From Paenibacillus monticola (GTDB taxonomy: Bacteria; Bacillota; Bacilli; Paenibacillales; Paenibacillaceae), in contig NZ_WJXB01000003.1 in the NCBI RefSeq assembly GCF_009664975.1, forward strand, positions 124,001 to 188,000: 64,000 bases of DNA, given 5' to 3'. The stretch's first letter is position 1, and every line of letters begins with the position of its first letter. Below, piece after piece: positions 34,599 through 44,071 of the stretch. The translations under genes and the position numbers were made by a program. The notes beneath the pieces are model-generated. The model was not told the origin of the DNA and searched no databases. It saw nothing but the letters and a program-made list of their open reading frames with translations.

Positions 34599-36563
34599 TT
34601 AGTGAAAGGATTGCCAGAACTCCCCTTCGGTCGAAATAAGCCCCATAATCTCTGCATAAGGAATGCGGAAGGTCGGAAAACCTGCTGCATAAGGAGCAAT
34701 CTCATAGGGAGCAAAATAAAGATACAGCGCCTCTTGATCCACAAAAAAAGGCTGATCAGCAGTTATCCCCTTATAGGTATCCGGAAATACGTACGAGTAT
34801 TGTGGATCATTCGCAATCTGCTTGCCGACGATTTCACTCAGCTTCGCGACATATTTGCTTCCCGGCTTAAAGAGGTCACTAAGCCCAAAGAATCTGCCGT
34901 TACGCAAATTAATATGCGTATAGATTCTTGACGGCATACCATGTGCAGCTCCAAAAGGAAAGCGGTAGCCGTTCAGCTCCAGCACCAGAAGGTTTTTACG
35001 GAAAAAGGATACGGCAAAATCTCCGGTGTAGCTAAAGTCCTTTGATGTTCCGCCACTTCCTGCTCCCTCAGCGAGTGAAAGCTTCCGCAGCTTAGCGTTA
35101 ACTTCACTGGAGACCTCCGAGTTGGCGATTCCTTCAACAACCGGATAATAGACCAGATAGTCACTGTTCGGCTTATATTTCTTCTCTAGGACTGAATAAG
35201 GAGGTCTCAGCGGGATGACACCGTTCTGTCTCCATACCTGCTTCCCCCTCCGGTCATAGTAGGCTGTACGCTGATCTACATCCGCTCTAATTAAACGGCC
35301 ATTCAAAGAAAGTGTTCCTGAACCTGGAACAACAGGAGGCTGAGCAGCTCTGTTGCCACTTTTGTCGATAAAATAAGTCTCCTTAGTATCATATACAGAC
35401 GCCAGGCCCTCTTGATAATTATTAACACCCAGCAAGGAATGGTTATTTAGAATTCTTCCAGTGTCCGCATCTGCAATGACATAACGTGAACCACGATACG
35501 GCTGATCAGGATACAGGGGAGTGCCGAGCGCAATCCTTTTCTCTCCCAGTTGGAGAACCTCATAATATTTTGCCGGAATAATAGCTTTACCTTGTTTATC
35601 TATCAATCCATAGGCATTGCCATAATCCTCTGCTGTATTAATAACTGCTCTGCCTTCAGAGAAGGGTAAGGCAGCCGTGAACTGCGGTTGAATGGCGATA
35701 GTACCATCTGTGTGGAGATAGCCGTACTTGCCGTTCTCCGTCGCTTGAAAAGAAAGCAGGCCATCCCCCGGGTTGCCCACAAAAGGATAATTATAAGTGT
35801 GCAGACGGTGACCTTCAGGATCAATAAGTGCATATTCGCCCTCCGCAATCTTGACCAGTGCCATCCCGTTCATAAAATCTCCCGCATCTACATAAATAGC
35901 AGGCAGTACTTCTTTACCTTGTGGGTCCAGATATCCATAATGTGATGGTCCACTTGTACTCTGATTGGAAAATACAGCGCGCCCCTCGTGCAGCGAGTTC
36001 AGATAATCATATCGCGCCGAAGTCACCTCTTTCCCTTTTTCATCAATGAAGGTATACCCTTTAAGGTCAGATACCACCGCGCGTCCTTCTGAAAAAGGAG
36101 CAATAAAGGAATAGACCGGTTTTACTTTCTCCCGCCCTGAGCTGTCGATCACGCCACTGCCCCCTTTGGTCTGCACAATAGCCAGACCATTCTCCTGAAA
36201 ATCTTCGGCATATTCGTATCTGGGCTCAATAACCGTGAGCCCCTCGTCATTGATATACCCCCACAGCGTGCCCTCCTTTAGCTTAAAGGGGGCTGGGTGC
36301 AGCGCCGTTGTACGCAGCTCACTTCCCTCTTCTACCTCAGGAAGCACGAATAACGTCTCAAAAGGACTTCTGGAATAGTCTACACGGTACAAACCCGACT
36401 CTGCGGGTATCGTAACAAATAGATCATCCTCCGCACGGATGAAATCTTCATCTTGCTGTGTAACGTATTCGTTCCAACCAATCCCGTCCCATTTCCATAC
36501 ATCGGCCTGTAACAGGCCGTTCTCATTCCCGTTCCCCAGCTCATTCAACCTAATCCTCAGCAT
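34599..36563 (-). CDS. WG-repeat protein with C-terminal DUF3298-type domain
   Basis: This 654-residue protein has at least ten WG repeats (for example GYINDEGLTVIEPRYEYAED, GYLHTDGTIAIQPQFTAALP, GLIDKQGKAIIPAKYYEV) across about 90-430. The C-terminal DUF3298/RsiV-like domain (about 480-654) has FPFGAAHGMPSRIYTHINL. The cut at ATG 36563 gives no clear signal peptide. AAAGGGGAG lies 7 nt before it. Extracytoplasmic binding or regulatory roles are typical of DUF3298, but the function is not known. It is a single-gene unit. Confidence 0.85.
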   Translation of the reverse strand: MLRIRLNELGNGNENGLLQADVWKWDGIGWNEYVTQQDEDFIRAEDDLFVTIPAESGLYRVDYSRSPFETLFVLPEVEEGSELRTTALHPAPFKLKEGTLWGYINDEGLTVIEPRYEYAEDFQENGLAIVQTKGGSGVIDSSGREKVKPVYSFIAPFSEGRAVVSDLKGYTFIDEKGKEVTSARYDYLNSLHEGRAVFSNQSTSGPSHYGYLDPQGKEVLPAIYVDAGDFMNGMALVKIAEGEYALIDPEGHRLHTYNYPFVGNPGDGLLSFQATENGKYGYLHTDGTIAIQPQFTAALPFSEGRAVINTAEDYGNAYGLIDKQGKAIIPAKYYEVLQLGEKRIALGTPLYPDQPYRGSRYVIADADTGRILNNHSLLGVNNYQEGLASVYDTKETYFIDKSGNRAAQPPVVPGSGTLSLNGRLIRADVDQRTAYYDRRGKQVWRQNGVIPLRPPYSVLEKKYKPNSDYLVYYPVVEGIANSEVSSEVNAKLRKLSLAEGAGSGGTSKDFSYTGDFAVSFFRKNLLVLELNGYRFPFGAAHGMPSRIYTHINLRNGRFFGLSDLFKPGSKYVAKLSEIVGKQIANDPQYSYVFPDTYKGITADQPFFVDQEALYLYFAPYEIAPYAAGFPTFRIPYAEIMGLISTEGEFWQSFH

Positions 36564-36648
36564 GCAGTCGCTCCCCTTTAACAAAGGCATTTGCCTATAG
36601 TTTATGGGGGGAGGGCGGTTTTTGTGCTTTTTGATCGTGCAGAGAGCT

Positions 36649-36846
36649 GGTACTGGTGCGTGTCTGGGGTGGCGCTCCGGTGGACGCTCCGAGAACGGAA
36701 TGTTGCTCCCATCGCTGTTGTCTCCAGATTGTTTGAATTTTACCTTAACGGTAACAATCCGGAGACAAAGGCGACCGCTACCGCTTGTACGCAATCATTC
36801 CGTTCTCTCCGCTGCCTTTCAGCGTGCCCACACTTACCCCAGTACC
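36649..36846. repeat. Hairpin repeat element C, 198 bp
   Basis: The outer ends are GGTACTGG (36649) and CCAGTACC (36846). Arms GAGAACGGAATG and CATTCCGTTCTC pair. The core from CGCTGTTGTCTCC to GGAGACAAAGGCG is the same as in element B, but the flanking arms differ from those of A and B. Confidence 0.75.
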
Positions 36847-36860
36847 CCTTTCCTTTCGAG

Positions 36861-36906
36861 AAAAAAAGCCCAAAAACACCCTCTGAGAGGGGTGTTTTCG
36901 GGCTTT
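36861..36906. terminator. Terminator-like hairpin
   Basis: AAAGCCCAAAAACACCC and GGGTGTTTTCGGGCTTT pair with one mismatch around CTCTGAGAG. It could end transcription from either side. Confidence 0.7.
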
Positions 36907-37037
36907 ACAAGTGGCGGTTCCCTCACTTGCAAAGACACTTGTGAGAAGCTACTGTAGCAAATATTACCAACCCAATCCTCAAGTAACTAGGTTTTTGCTT
37001 TTGGGGTTGTCATTTCGGAGCGAAGCAATCGAAACAC

Positions 37038-37071
37038 AAAAAGCGTTTGCTGTTTATCGCAAACGCTTTTT
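37038..37071 (-). terminator. Terminator-like hairpin downstream of mglC
   Basis: AAAAAGCGTTTGC and GCAAACGCTTTTT pair perfectly around TGTTTATC. It lies about 180 bp beyond the mglC stop, with element B in between. Confidence 0.65.
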
Positions 37072-37093
37072 GGTACTACACCTGCTTAGGCGA

Positions 37094-37245
37094 GGTGATG
37101 GAAGTAACGAAGGGGAATTTTGGAACTGTAGGAGCGTAGCGACCGCCTTTGTCTCCGGATTGTTACCGTTAAGGTAAATTCAGACAATCTGGAGACAACA
37201 GCGGCCGGAAGTCCAAAAGTTCCCCGCAGTTACGGACATATCACC
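37094..37245. repeat. Hairpin repeat element B (GGTGAT/ATCACC ends), 152 bp
   Basis: It starts GGTGAT (37094) and ends ATCACC (37245). Its complement matches element A over GCGGGGAACTTTTGGACTTC and GTTCCAAAATTCCCC. Its core, with ACCTTAACGGTAACAATC, matches element C instead of A. Confidence 0.75.
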
Positions 37246-37251
37246 GAGCCT

Positions 37252-38259
37252 TTATTTCTTCGAAGAATACTTACGCATATCGAACGCTACCGCAGCGATG
37301 ATGATCAAACCTTTGATGATCAACTGGTAGTATGGGCTGATCCCGATAAAGGTTAGACCATAGTTAATGAGGGTAAAGATGATAACACCGACCAGAACGC
37401 CCGGCACAGTACCGATACCGCCTGTGGTAGATACACCGCCGACTACGCAAGCTGCGATGGCATCCAGCTCATACATGTTACCATAGTTATTGGTTGCTCC
37501 ACCTGTTCTTGCAGCTTCAAGTACACCAGCCAGACCATAAAGAGCACCGGCGATAGCATAGATGTAGATCAGGTTCTTGGAAACATCGATACCAGATACT
37601 TTAGCAGCCTGCATGTTGCCGCCGATGGCATACATATTCTTGCCAAGCTTGGTCTTGTTAAACAGGACCCAAACAATGGCGGAGACGACCAGGGCTATAA
37701 TGACAATGTATGGTATAGAATATTGCCCACTTCCGAAAAATCCTGAACCAATTTTAGTGAAGTCAGGACGCAGACCACCGATAGGTTGCGATTGGTTCGG
37801 GTCCATATCGAAGTAGAGTGAGTTCACACCGTATACAATAACCATTGTGCCTAGTGTAGCAATAAACGGTGGAACATTAAGTTTGGAGACGATGATACCA
37901 TTTACCAGTCCGCAAAGGAGACCTGCTACTATTGCAATAAGAATTGGAAGAATGACGTTCACTTGCGGCATATCCGGGAAAAAGCGGCGGGAATAGTCCG
38001 GAATTTGCAGCATAGAAGCGGAGATAACTGCTGTAAAACCTACGACCCGTCCTGCAGACAAGTCAGTCCCTGCTGTAATAAGGATGAAGGCTACACCAAG
38101 TGCGATGATAATCCGCGTAGACGATTGAATCAGGATATCACGTAAAGTATTGACAGAGATAAAAGCTGGTTCATATAAAGCAATACCCATAATTAGAAGT
38201 ACCAATACGATATAAATAGCGTTCTGTGTAACAAAAGCTTGAGCTTTTTTAGCGTTCAT
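37252..38259 (-). CDS. mglC: Galactose/methyl-galactoside ABC transporter permease
   Basis: This 335-residue permease of the ribose/galactose class has 8-10 predicted membrane helices. It has LGVAFILITAGTDLSAGRVVGF near the N-terminus and the conserved IGGNMQAAKVSGIDV and TTGGIGTVPGVLVG. Its high match to the MglC/RbsC group, with MglB- and MglA-type neighbours, supports galactose transport. It is last in the mglBAC operon. The ribosome binding site GGGGG follows a short leader repeat in the 59-bp gap after mglA. Confidence 0.92.
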   Translation of the reverse strand: MNAKKAQAFVTQNAIYIVLVLLIMGIALYEPAFISVNTLRDILIQSSTRIIIALGVAFILITAGTDLSAGRVVGFTAVISASMLQIPDYSRRFFPDMPQVNVILPILIAIVAGLLCGLVNGIIVSKLNVPPFIATLGTMVIVYGVNSLYFDMDPNQSQPIGGLRPDFTKIGSGFFGSGQYSIPYIVIIALVVSAIVWVLFNKTKLGKNMYAIGGNMQAAKVSGIDVSKNLIYIYAIAGALYGLAGVLEAARTGGATNNYGNMYELDAIAACVVGGVSTTGGIGTVPGVLVGVIIFTLINYGLTFIGISPYYQLIIKGLIIIAAVAFDMRKYSSKK

Positions 38260-38265
38260 TAGTAG

Positions 38266-38302
38266 TGTTCCCCCTTAAAGTTACGCGAAGTACTTCGTAA
38301 GC
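38266..38302 (-). repeat. Variant leader element between mglA and mglC
   Basis: In the gene direction the sequence reads TTATGCTTACGAAGTACTTC then GCGTAACTTTAAGGGGG. This is the same TTATGCTT-CGAAG start and SD-joined end as the elements at 4426-4713 and 63057-63126, but shorter. GAAGTACTTC is a perfect palindrome. Confidence 0.5.
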
Positions 38303-38318
38303 ATAATTTATTCCTATC

Positions 38319-39830
38319 CTAGTGCTGTGCAGCGAGACGCATAACTTCGGTTTCCGTAGCTTGCCCGCCTTCTAGTATACCTGTGAGTTTACCCTCCGAC
38401 ATTACCATTACACGGTCGGACATTCCGAGCAGTTCTGGCATTTCAGAAGAGATCATAATAATACTTTTGCCTTGCTTTGCCAAATCGGCAATGATGGTAT
38501 AAATCTCGAACTTGGCTCCAACATCGATTCCGCGTGTTGGTTCATCCAGTAGGAGAATTTCAGGCTCGGTGAGCAACCATCTAGCAAGCAGTACTTTTTG
38601 CTGATTCCCACCTGATAGATTCATGATCAAGGTCTTTGTTGTAGGTGTTTTGGTGCGCAATTTCTCAATCATTCTATCTACTTCTACCTTCTTCTTCTTG
38701 CCATCCAGCAGCAGGTAAGGTTTCTGATAACGATCAAGATTAGCAATCGCTGCATTCTCATGCACCGATAATACCGGGAAGATACCCGTTACACGACGCT
38801 CTTCAGTAAGCAAGGCCATACCGTGCGCCTTTGCATCCTTGGGAGAGTTAATTTTGACTTGTTTACCTTTAATGGAAATCGTTCCTGATTTGATAGCACG
38901 CAGACCAAACAGAGCCTCAATAACTTCTGTTCTCTGAGCACCGACCAGACCGCCAATGCCGAGAATCTCGCCCCGCTTCAGATCAAAGGTAACATCCTTA
39001 AAGGATCTTGGCTCTGGTGAAGTTAAACCTTCAACTTTCATGTACACTTCACCTGGGACGTTAAAGCGTTCAGGGAAACGATTGGTCAAATCACGGCCGA
39101 CCATTTTTGAAATGATGATGTCAGTAGTCAATTCTTCCGCTGGCCATGTGCCAATTTTTTTACCATCACGCATGATCGTAACTTCATCAGAAATTTCCAG
39201 GATTTCTTCCATTTTGTGAGATATATAAATAATAGCTACGCCTCTTTTTTGCAAATCCCGGATAATCCGGAACAAATGCTGTACTTCCACGCTTGTGAGG
39301 GAAGAAGTAGGTTCATCCATTACAATAACGCGGGAATGAAAGGAGACAGCCTTCGCGATTTCAATGGATTGGATTTTGGATACGGACAGCTTGCCCACCA
39401 AAGTTTCGGGATTTAGATCAATATCCAGATCCTTAAATAGATTTTCCGTGTCAGTATACATTTTCTTGTGATCAATAAACTGAATCGGTCCGATTCCTTT
39501 GGTCGGAAAACGTCCTAACCAGATATTCTCCATTACACTACGGAACGGCACAGGATGCAGTTCTTGGTGAATCATTGAGATTCCGCTCTTAAGCGCATCG
39601 TTAGAGCTACTAATGGAGGCTTTCTCGCCGTCCAAAAATATTTCACCGGCATCCGGTGAGTAAATACCAAAGAGACATTTCATGAGTGTTGACTTACCAG
39701 CACCGTTCTCGCCCATCAAAGCATGAACCGAACCCGGTCTAACCTTTATGCTTACTCCATCCAGTGCTTTTACGCCGGGAAACTCTTTTGTTATGTTATT
39801 CATTTCCAGCAAAAACTCAGCTTCAGCCAT
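38319..39830 (-). CDS. mglA: Galactose/methyl-galactoside ABC transporter ATP-binding protein (two ABC domains)
   Basis: This 503-residue ATPase contains two fused ABC modules: Walker A GENGAGKST near residue 38, signature LSVSKIQSIEIAKAV, Walker B VIVMDEPTSSLT. The second module has LSGGNQQKVLLARWLL and LLLDEPTRGIDVG. Its second Walker A is degenerate (GGLVGAQRTE), as in RbsA/MglA-type enzymes. It powers MglC. A stem-loop (39911-39936) lies between mglB and mglA, and a leader repeat between mglA and mglC. Confidence 0.93.
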   Translation of the reverse strand: MAEAEFLLEMNNITKEFPGVKALDGVSIKVRPGSVHALMGENGAGKSTLMKCLFGIYSPDAGEIFLDGEKASISSSNDALKSGISMIHQELHPVPFRSVMENIWLGRFPTKGIGPIQFIDHKKMYTDTENLFKDLDIDLNPETLVGKLSVSKIQSIEIAKAVSFHSRVIVMDEPTSSLTSVEVQHLFRIIRDLQKRGVAIIYISHKMEEILEISDEVTIMRDGKKIGTWPAEELTTDIIISKMVGRDLTNRFPERFNVPGEVYMKVEGLTSPEPRSFKDVTFDLKRGEILGIGGLVGAQRTEVIEALFGLRAIKSGTISIKGKQVKINSPKDAKAHGMALLTEERRVTGIFPVLSVHENAAIANLDRYQKPYLLLDGKKKKVEVDRMIEKLRTKTPTTKTLIMNLSGGNQQKVLLARWLLTEPEILLLDEPTRGIDVGAKFEIYTIIADLAKQGKSIIMISSEMPELLGMSDRVMVMSEGKLTGILEGGQATETEVMRLAAQH

Positions 39831-39910
39831 GTTGTTACGCCTCCTACACTTTTTTTCTTTTTACATGAGAGGCACAGCGGTTCCATCCTATTCCCTATCC
39901 GAAAGGAATT

Positions 39911-39936
39911 CCGGGAAGCGATAAACCGCTCCCCGG
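39911..39936 (-). promoter_or_regulatory. Intergenic stem-loop between mglB and mglA
   Basis: CCGGGAAGCG and CGCTCCCCGG pair over 10 bp with one wobble around ATAAAC. There is no T-run, so it probably stabilises the mglB transcript or lets mglB be made in excess (inference). Confidence 0.6.
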
Positions 39937-39990
39937 TAAACTCATTTAATTTAGGATTGTATCTGTGTCTGTAATTGTATTAGGGAGAAT

Positions 39991-41064
39991 TTATTTAACG
40001 TCAGCAACATTGTCCTTGGTGATTTTCTTGTAAGAAATCCACACATATTGGTTGTCAGTGATATCAAAGCCAACATTTTCTTTCGTAGGTGTTTCACCTT
40101 TTGCAAGCAGAGCGGCAACGGTAATAGCTGCTTTACCCTGGTTGTTGGCATCATTCAGAACAGTTCCTAGCATTGTGCCATCTTTCAGCGCTTGAACAGC
40201 AGGAGCAGTTGCATCAACACCTACTACCGGCATGAATTTATCACCAACGAAATATCCAGCAGCTTTTAATGCTTCGATAGCACCAAGTGCCATATCATCA
40301 TTGTTGGCAAGAACAGCTTCAATTTTGTCGCCGTGGGAGCCGAGGAATGCTGCCATTTTTTCTTGACCTTTTACGCGATCCCACATTGCAGTATCTTCAG
40401 CCAATTTCTCAACTTTGATGCCGGCATCTTCAATAGCTTGAATGGAGTAGGTTGTACGCAGTTCAGCATCTTGGTGTCCTGGTTCGCCTTTAAGCATTAC
40501 GTATTGAAGCACTCCGTCTTTGTTCTTATCAGCTTCAGGGTGTGCTTTCCAGTAATCAACGATCAATTGACCAGACATTGTACCAGATTCTTCTGCTTTA
40601 GCGCCTACATAATAAACTTTATCCCATTTCTTCATATCTTCAGGAAGGGGTTCGCGGTTAAGGAATACAACCGGAATGTTTGCTACTTTTGCTTTATCGA
40701 TAATAACGCCTGCAGCTGTACGGTCAACCGGGTTGATCAGCATACCGTTATATTTCTTAGTTACGAATAAGTCAACCTTGTCATTTTGGGTTGGCTGGGA
40801 GTTTTGGCTATCCACGATGTCCACAGTTGCAACATCTTTAGCAGCTGTTTCGATTGCGTTACGAACACCAGTCATGAACGTGTCATCGAATTTGTAAATA
40901 GCAACGCCTACTTTAGGCAGCTCAGTAGTTTTTCCAGCATTAGCGGAATTTGTAGCTGCACCGGAGTTTGCTGTATTTGCGGCATTATTGTTGTTGCCGC
41001 CGCAGCCTGCAAGAGCAGCACCCAGCAATGCACTAGCAAGTAAAACGGAAGTGATTTTTTTCAT
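39991..41064 (-). CDS. mglB: Galactose/glucose-binding lipoprotein of ABC importer
   Basis: This 357-residue lipoprotein has the lipobox LAGC (residues 18-21), an N/A/T-rich linker and a two-lobed periplasmic-binding fold. It keeps the EF-hand-like calcium loop of galactose-binding proteins, DKNKDGVLQY (about 180-190), next to MLKGEPGH, and VLANNDDMALGAIEAL. This supports galactose or glucose binding rather than ribose. It is first in mglBAC. AGGAGG precedes the ATG, and a cre-like site overlaps the start of transcription. Confidence 0.93.
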   Translation of the reverse strand: MKKITSVLLASALLGAALAGCGGNNNNAANTANSGAATNSANAGKTTELPKVGVAIYKFDDTFMTGVRNAIETAAKDVATVDIVDSQNSQPTQNDKVDLFVTKKYNGMLINPVDRTAAGVIIDKAKVANIPVVFLNREPLPEDMKKWDKVYYVGAKAEESGTMSGQLIVDYWKAHPEADKNKDGVLQYVMLKGEPGHQDAELRTTYSIQAIEDAGIKVEKLAEDTAMWDRVKGQEKMAAFLGSHGDKIEAVLANNDDMALGAIEALKAAGYFVGDKFMPVVGVDATAPAVQALKDGTMLGTVLNDANNQGKAAITVAALLAKGETPTKENVGFDITDNQYVWISYKKITKDNVADVK

Positions 41065-41143
41065 ATTAATTGACCTCCTGATTTATATTTCTTTTTTTGT
41101 TTCGCCCCAGGTTGTCCCGGGTACATCCTTATTATGCCTTAGG

Positions 41144-41157
41144 TGAAAGCGGTTGCG
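41144..41157 (-). promoter_or_regulatory. cre-like site at the mglB transcription start
   Basis: The plus strand reads TGAAAGCGGTTGCG, matching 12 of 14 cre positions. It directly follows the mglB -10, so CcpA binding would block initiation. It lies 80 bp before the mglB ATG. Confidence 0.5.
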
Positions 41158-41185
41158 AATATAAAATCCTACTCTTTATTATGAA
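41158..41185 (-). promoter_or_regulatory. Promoter of the mglBAC operon
   Basis: On the minus strand, TTCATA (41180-41185) and TATATT (41158-41163) are 16 bp apart, upstream of the cre-like site. The -35 is weak, which suits a promoter that needs an activator such as the adjacent YesN-type regulator. Confidence 0.45.
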
Positions 41186-41213
41186 AATTCTCCTATACTA
41201 CTGAGATCCCTAT

Positions 41214-42236
41214 CTATCTGACAAAGGGAAATAACAATTTCTGGTTTTCCGGCCATAGCATGTTATCTAGATCAATCAGCTTTGTTCCTGTATCCACGCG
41301 TTCAGGAACATCCATGCCTTCAATGACCTCGACAGCATATTTTACAGCTAAATAGCCGTTACTGAACGGATTTTGAATCACGGTTGCTTGAACAGTCCCT
41401 TCCTGCAGGAGTTCCATCATTGAAGGGGAACTGTCAAAGGCAACCATCTTTATGTTGTCCTTTCCTAAGTTTTTTATGACCATTGCTGCACCTTGCGAAG
41501 CCGTCTCATTCAAGGTCGCAATCCCACGCAGCTTAGGATGCTTCAGCAGCATCAATTGAGTAAGATCCTCGGCATTTGTAATATTCGAAGAGGTATAGGA
41601 AATTTCGACTACATGAACATTAGGATAACGTGCGGCATAATTCAAAAAACCTCTTTCCCGTTCATCTGCATCACGCGCACCATAATCAACAGTGCTCGTG
41701 GATTCCGGTTGTTCGTTCAGAGATGAATTTGTGAAATTGATAATGCCGATTTCACCATATCCATTCAGCAGCTCAATAAGTCTCTCTGCAGACTTCTGTC
41801 CTGCTTCATAACCATTCGATCCGACATAGGTTCTTACTCTCGCTGAACCAACCTCTGCATCTACTGAAATTACGGGTATTTTATAATAAGCGGCTTGGTC
41901 CACTACTTGGGCAAGTCCCATGTAGCTGCTGGCCGCCAATATAATGACATCCGCCTTCTGTTTAATAGAAGCCTGCACCATTCCAATCTGCTCATCGATA
42001 TCACTCTCTGAATCAGGAGCCTTGAACGTCAGTTTCACATTAAATTCCTGAGCAGCAGCTTCAGCACCCAGCTTAACCGTATTCCAGTAATCCCCCCTGT
42101 TCATTTTCACGATCATATGAATATTGCGGGTCTTATTCGTGCTAATGTAATCCGGAGCCGAGTTAAAGCAGGAGGTAACCGTTGTCCATAATCCCGCACA
42201 CATCAGCAATGTAAGCCAAAACCGTTTTGTCTTCAT
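41214..42236 (-). CDS. Sugar-binding lipoprotein, sensor component next to a two-component system
   Basis: This 340-residue lipoprotein (lipobox VTSC near residue 23) has the fold of a ribose/galactose-type binding protein (VKMNRGDYWNTVKLGAEAA, DVIILAASSYMGLAQ, AVKYAVEVIEG). It has no ABC partner of its own. The ATG overlaps the kinase TGA (ATGA), so the two are translationally coupled, as for XylFII-LytS-type sensors. It probably binds galactose outside the cell and signals to the kinase (inference). It is encoded just before mglB. Confidence 0.85.
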   Translation of the reverse strand: MKTKRFWLTLLMCAGLWTTVTSCFNSAPDYISTNKTRNIHMIVKMNRGDYWNTVKLGAEAAAQEFNVKLTFKAPDSESDIDEQIGMVQASIKQKADVIILAASSYMGLAQVVDQAAYYKIPVISVDAEVGSARVRTYVGSNGYEAGQKSAERLIELLNGYGEIGIINFTNSSLNEQPESTSTVDYGARDADERERGFLNYAARYPNVHVVEISYTSSNITNAEDLTQLMLLKHPKLRGIATLNETASQGAAMVIKNLGKDNIKMVAFDSSPSMMELLQEGTVQATVIQNPFSNGYLAVKYAVEVIEGMDVPERVDTGTKLIDLDNMLWPENQKLLFPFVR

Positions 42237-44068
42237 GCAGATGTCTCATCCTCCTTCTCCTTTGGTTTGTCCAGATTCTCCTGAGTCTTCAGTGCCGGGA
42301 AGATAATCGTCACCGTTGTCCCTTCCTCAATCTCACTCTCAAAAGTTAATCCGTATTCACGGCCATAATAAAGCCCAATCCGTTCATTGACATTTCTGAC
42401 GCCAACACCGGAACCACTTCCGCTTTTATTACCGCCCGTGAGGATAAGCTTCATGGTTTCCTGCGACATGCCCAGTCCATTATCACTGATCACTATGACA
42501 ACGAGCTCATCTCGCAGTTCTGCACTAATAGAGATAAAGCCTTCATCAGGCATCATTTCAATCCCATGATAAATTGCATTCTCAACAATTGGCTGGAGGA
42601 TTAGCTTAATCGTCTGCAATTGCAGCACTTCTTCTTGGGCTGTAATTTTATAGCGAAATTTATTTTTGAAGCGGATATTCTGAATGACCAGGTAGTGCCG
42701 TATATGATCCAACTCTTCTTGTAATGTAATAATATTTTTCCCTTTGCTTAGACTTATCCTGAAAAATCTGGATAACGATTGAATCATCGTTACCACTTCC
42801 TCGGTTTTACCCCGTTCCGCAAGCCGGATGACCGAGTTGAGCGTATTGTACAAAAAGTGTGGGTTAATCTGTGACTGTAATACTTCAAGCTCACCCTTGC
42901 GTTTGGTCTCCTGTTCATAAATAATCTGATCCATCAATTGACGAATCCGCTGCAACATCAGGTTAAACCGCTTGGACAGCTGTTCTACCTCATAGGCTCC
43001 TCTGACATTAATCGGAGTATACAGGTCACCCTCTCCTACCAGTTTAACTGTACGTTCGAGTCTCCGAATCGGGCTGGCAATAAGCGCTGATAAGAGAATG
43101 GAAACAATAATTACGCCTAAGATGACAGCTGACAGGAACCAGGCTAAGAACTGGTTAAGATCACGTTTTGTCGTCACAATCTCATCATAATAAGCCACAC
43201 CAACAATTTTCCAGCCCGTCTGAGCCAAAGTGCGCACGGTAATAAACCGTTTCTCACCAGTGGACTCATCCAGATAACTGCGGTAGGCATATTCCAATAC
43301 AGGCTCGACATTCTCATACTTCAAGCCTGCGTAAATTAGCTGCTGCTGAGGATGATATACGATGTTGCCTAATGAATCGAGAATGTAAGCGTAGCCCCTT
43401 TTACCGAGTTTGACCTGCTTGCTCAACTCATCAATGGTGCGAAAGTTAAAATCAATTAGCAAAATACCGGTTTTCAGTTCACCGTTCTCCCGGTATTGAA
43501 TTAGCTTGCTTACGGAAACGACCCAAGTATAACGACCCTTGAACAAATTCTGTATATGAGGGGCTGAAAAGGCAACTTCCGATGTCTTCTTAGCCGAAGT
43601 GAACCAGCTCTGGGTGTCCAGCTGAGTATTCAGACGCATATTTTGACCTGGAGTGCCTATGACATAACCGCCCTGTGGCGTAAAAACGGCAACAGATACG
43701 ATATCCTCTCTGCTGCCCATCAGCATGCCTATTCTCTCGCTTAGAAGTGCTGAGTCTACGGATGAACTATTGGTAACCTGTCCTTCTGCTGTTTCAAAAA
43801 TGTTCCGCATCCCATTCACGTAAAGCTCCAGGTTGTAATTGACCTGTTCAATAATCTGCTGCATATTCAGATTGGCATTCGCCTCGGCCGTCTTGGCGAA
43901 CTTGTTGTACAGCATAATACTGACGATCACTGCTACAAGTACAGTGACCGTCGTGAAGGTAAACGTAATGATAAGCTGGATGCTGCGCAGCTTGGAGGAA
44001 ATCCTTATCTTGTTTCCCTTACGCCGCTGCGGCCGCAATGGAAAGAAAAAAGCCTTCTCCTTCGGCAT
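42233..44068 (-). CDS. Sensor histidine kinase, YesM/LytS type
   Basis: This 611-residue membrane kinase has helix 1 near residues 28-53, a large extracellular dCache-like domain (about 54-300), helix 2 and a HAMP linker (RLERTVKLVGEGDLYTPI). The His_kinase motif is QSQINPHFLYNTLN (phospho-His) and the ATPase end has VIVISDNGLGMS. It is coupled to the downstream lipoprotein gene (ATGA) and ends 4 bp after the regulator gene. It is the probable partner of both. Confidence 0.9.
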   Translation of the reverse strand: MPKEKAFFFPLRPQRRKGNKIRISSKLRSIQLIITFTFTTVTVLVAVIVSIMLYNKFAKTAEANANLNMQQIIEQVNYNLELYVNGMRNIFETAEGQVTNSSSVDSALLSERIGMLMGSREDIVSVAVFTPQGGYVIGTPGQNMRLNTQLDTQSWFTSAKKTSEVAFSAPHIQNLFKGRYTWVVSVSKLIQYRENGELKTGILLIDFNFRTIDELSKQVKLGKRGYAYILDSLGNIVYHPQQQLIYAGLKYENVEPVLEYAYRSYLDESTGEKRFITVRTLAQTGWKIVGVAYYDEIVTTKRDLNQFLAWFLSAVILGVIIVSILLSALIASPIRRLERTVKLVGEGDLYTPINVRGAYEVEQLSKRFNLMLQRIRQLMDQIIYEQETKRKGELEVLQSQINPHFLYNTLNSVIRLAERGKTEEVVTMIQSLSRFFRISLSKGKNIITLQEELDHIRHYLVIQNIRFKNKFRYKITAQEEVLQLQTIKLILQPIVENAIYHGIEMMPDEGFISISAELRDELVVIVISDNGLGMSQETMKLILTGGNKSGSGSGVGVRNVNERIGLYYGREYGLTFESEIEEGTTVTIIFPALKTQENLDKPKEKEDETSA

Positions 44069-44071
44069 GGA

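Larger units (their letters stand above)
36564..37251. other. 688-bp noncoding block of stacked hairpin elements
   Basis: Between the WG-repeat gene and mglC there is no credible gene; the open frames here read through repeat DNA. The block holds hairpin element C (36649-36846), a terminator hairpin (36861-36906), another hairpin (37038-37071) and hairpin element B (37094-37245). Elements B and C share a nearly identical core of about 60 bp. Confidence 0.8.

Noticed and set aside
36591..37177. Small ORFs in the hairpin block
   Set aside because: They run through inverted repeats and terminators, lack ribosome binding sites and have no recognisable protein features.
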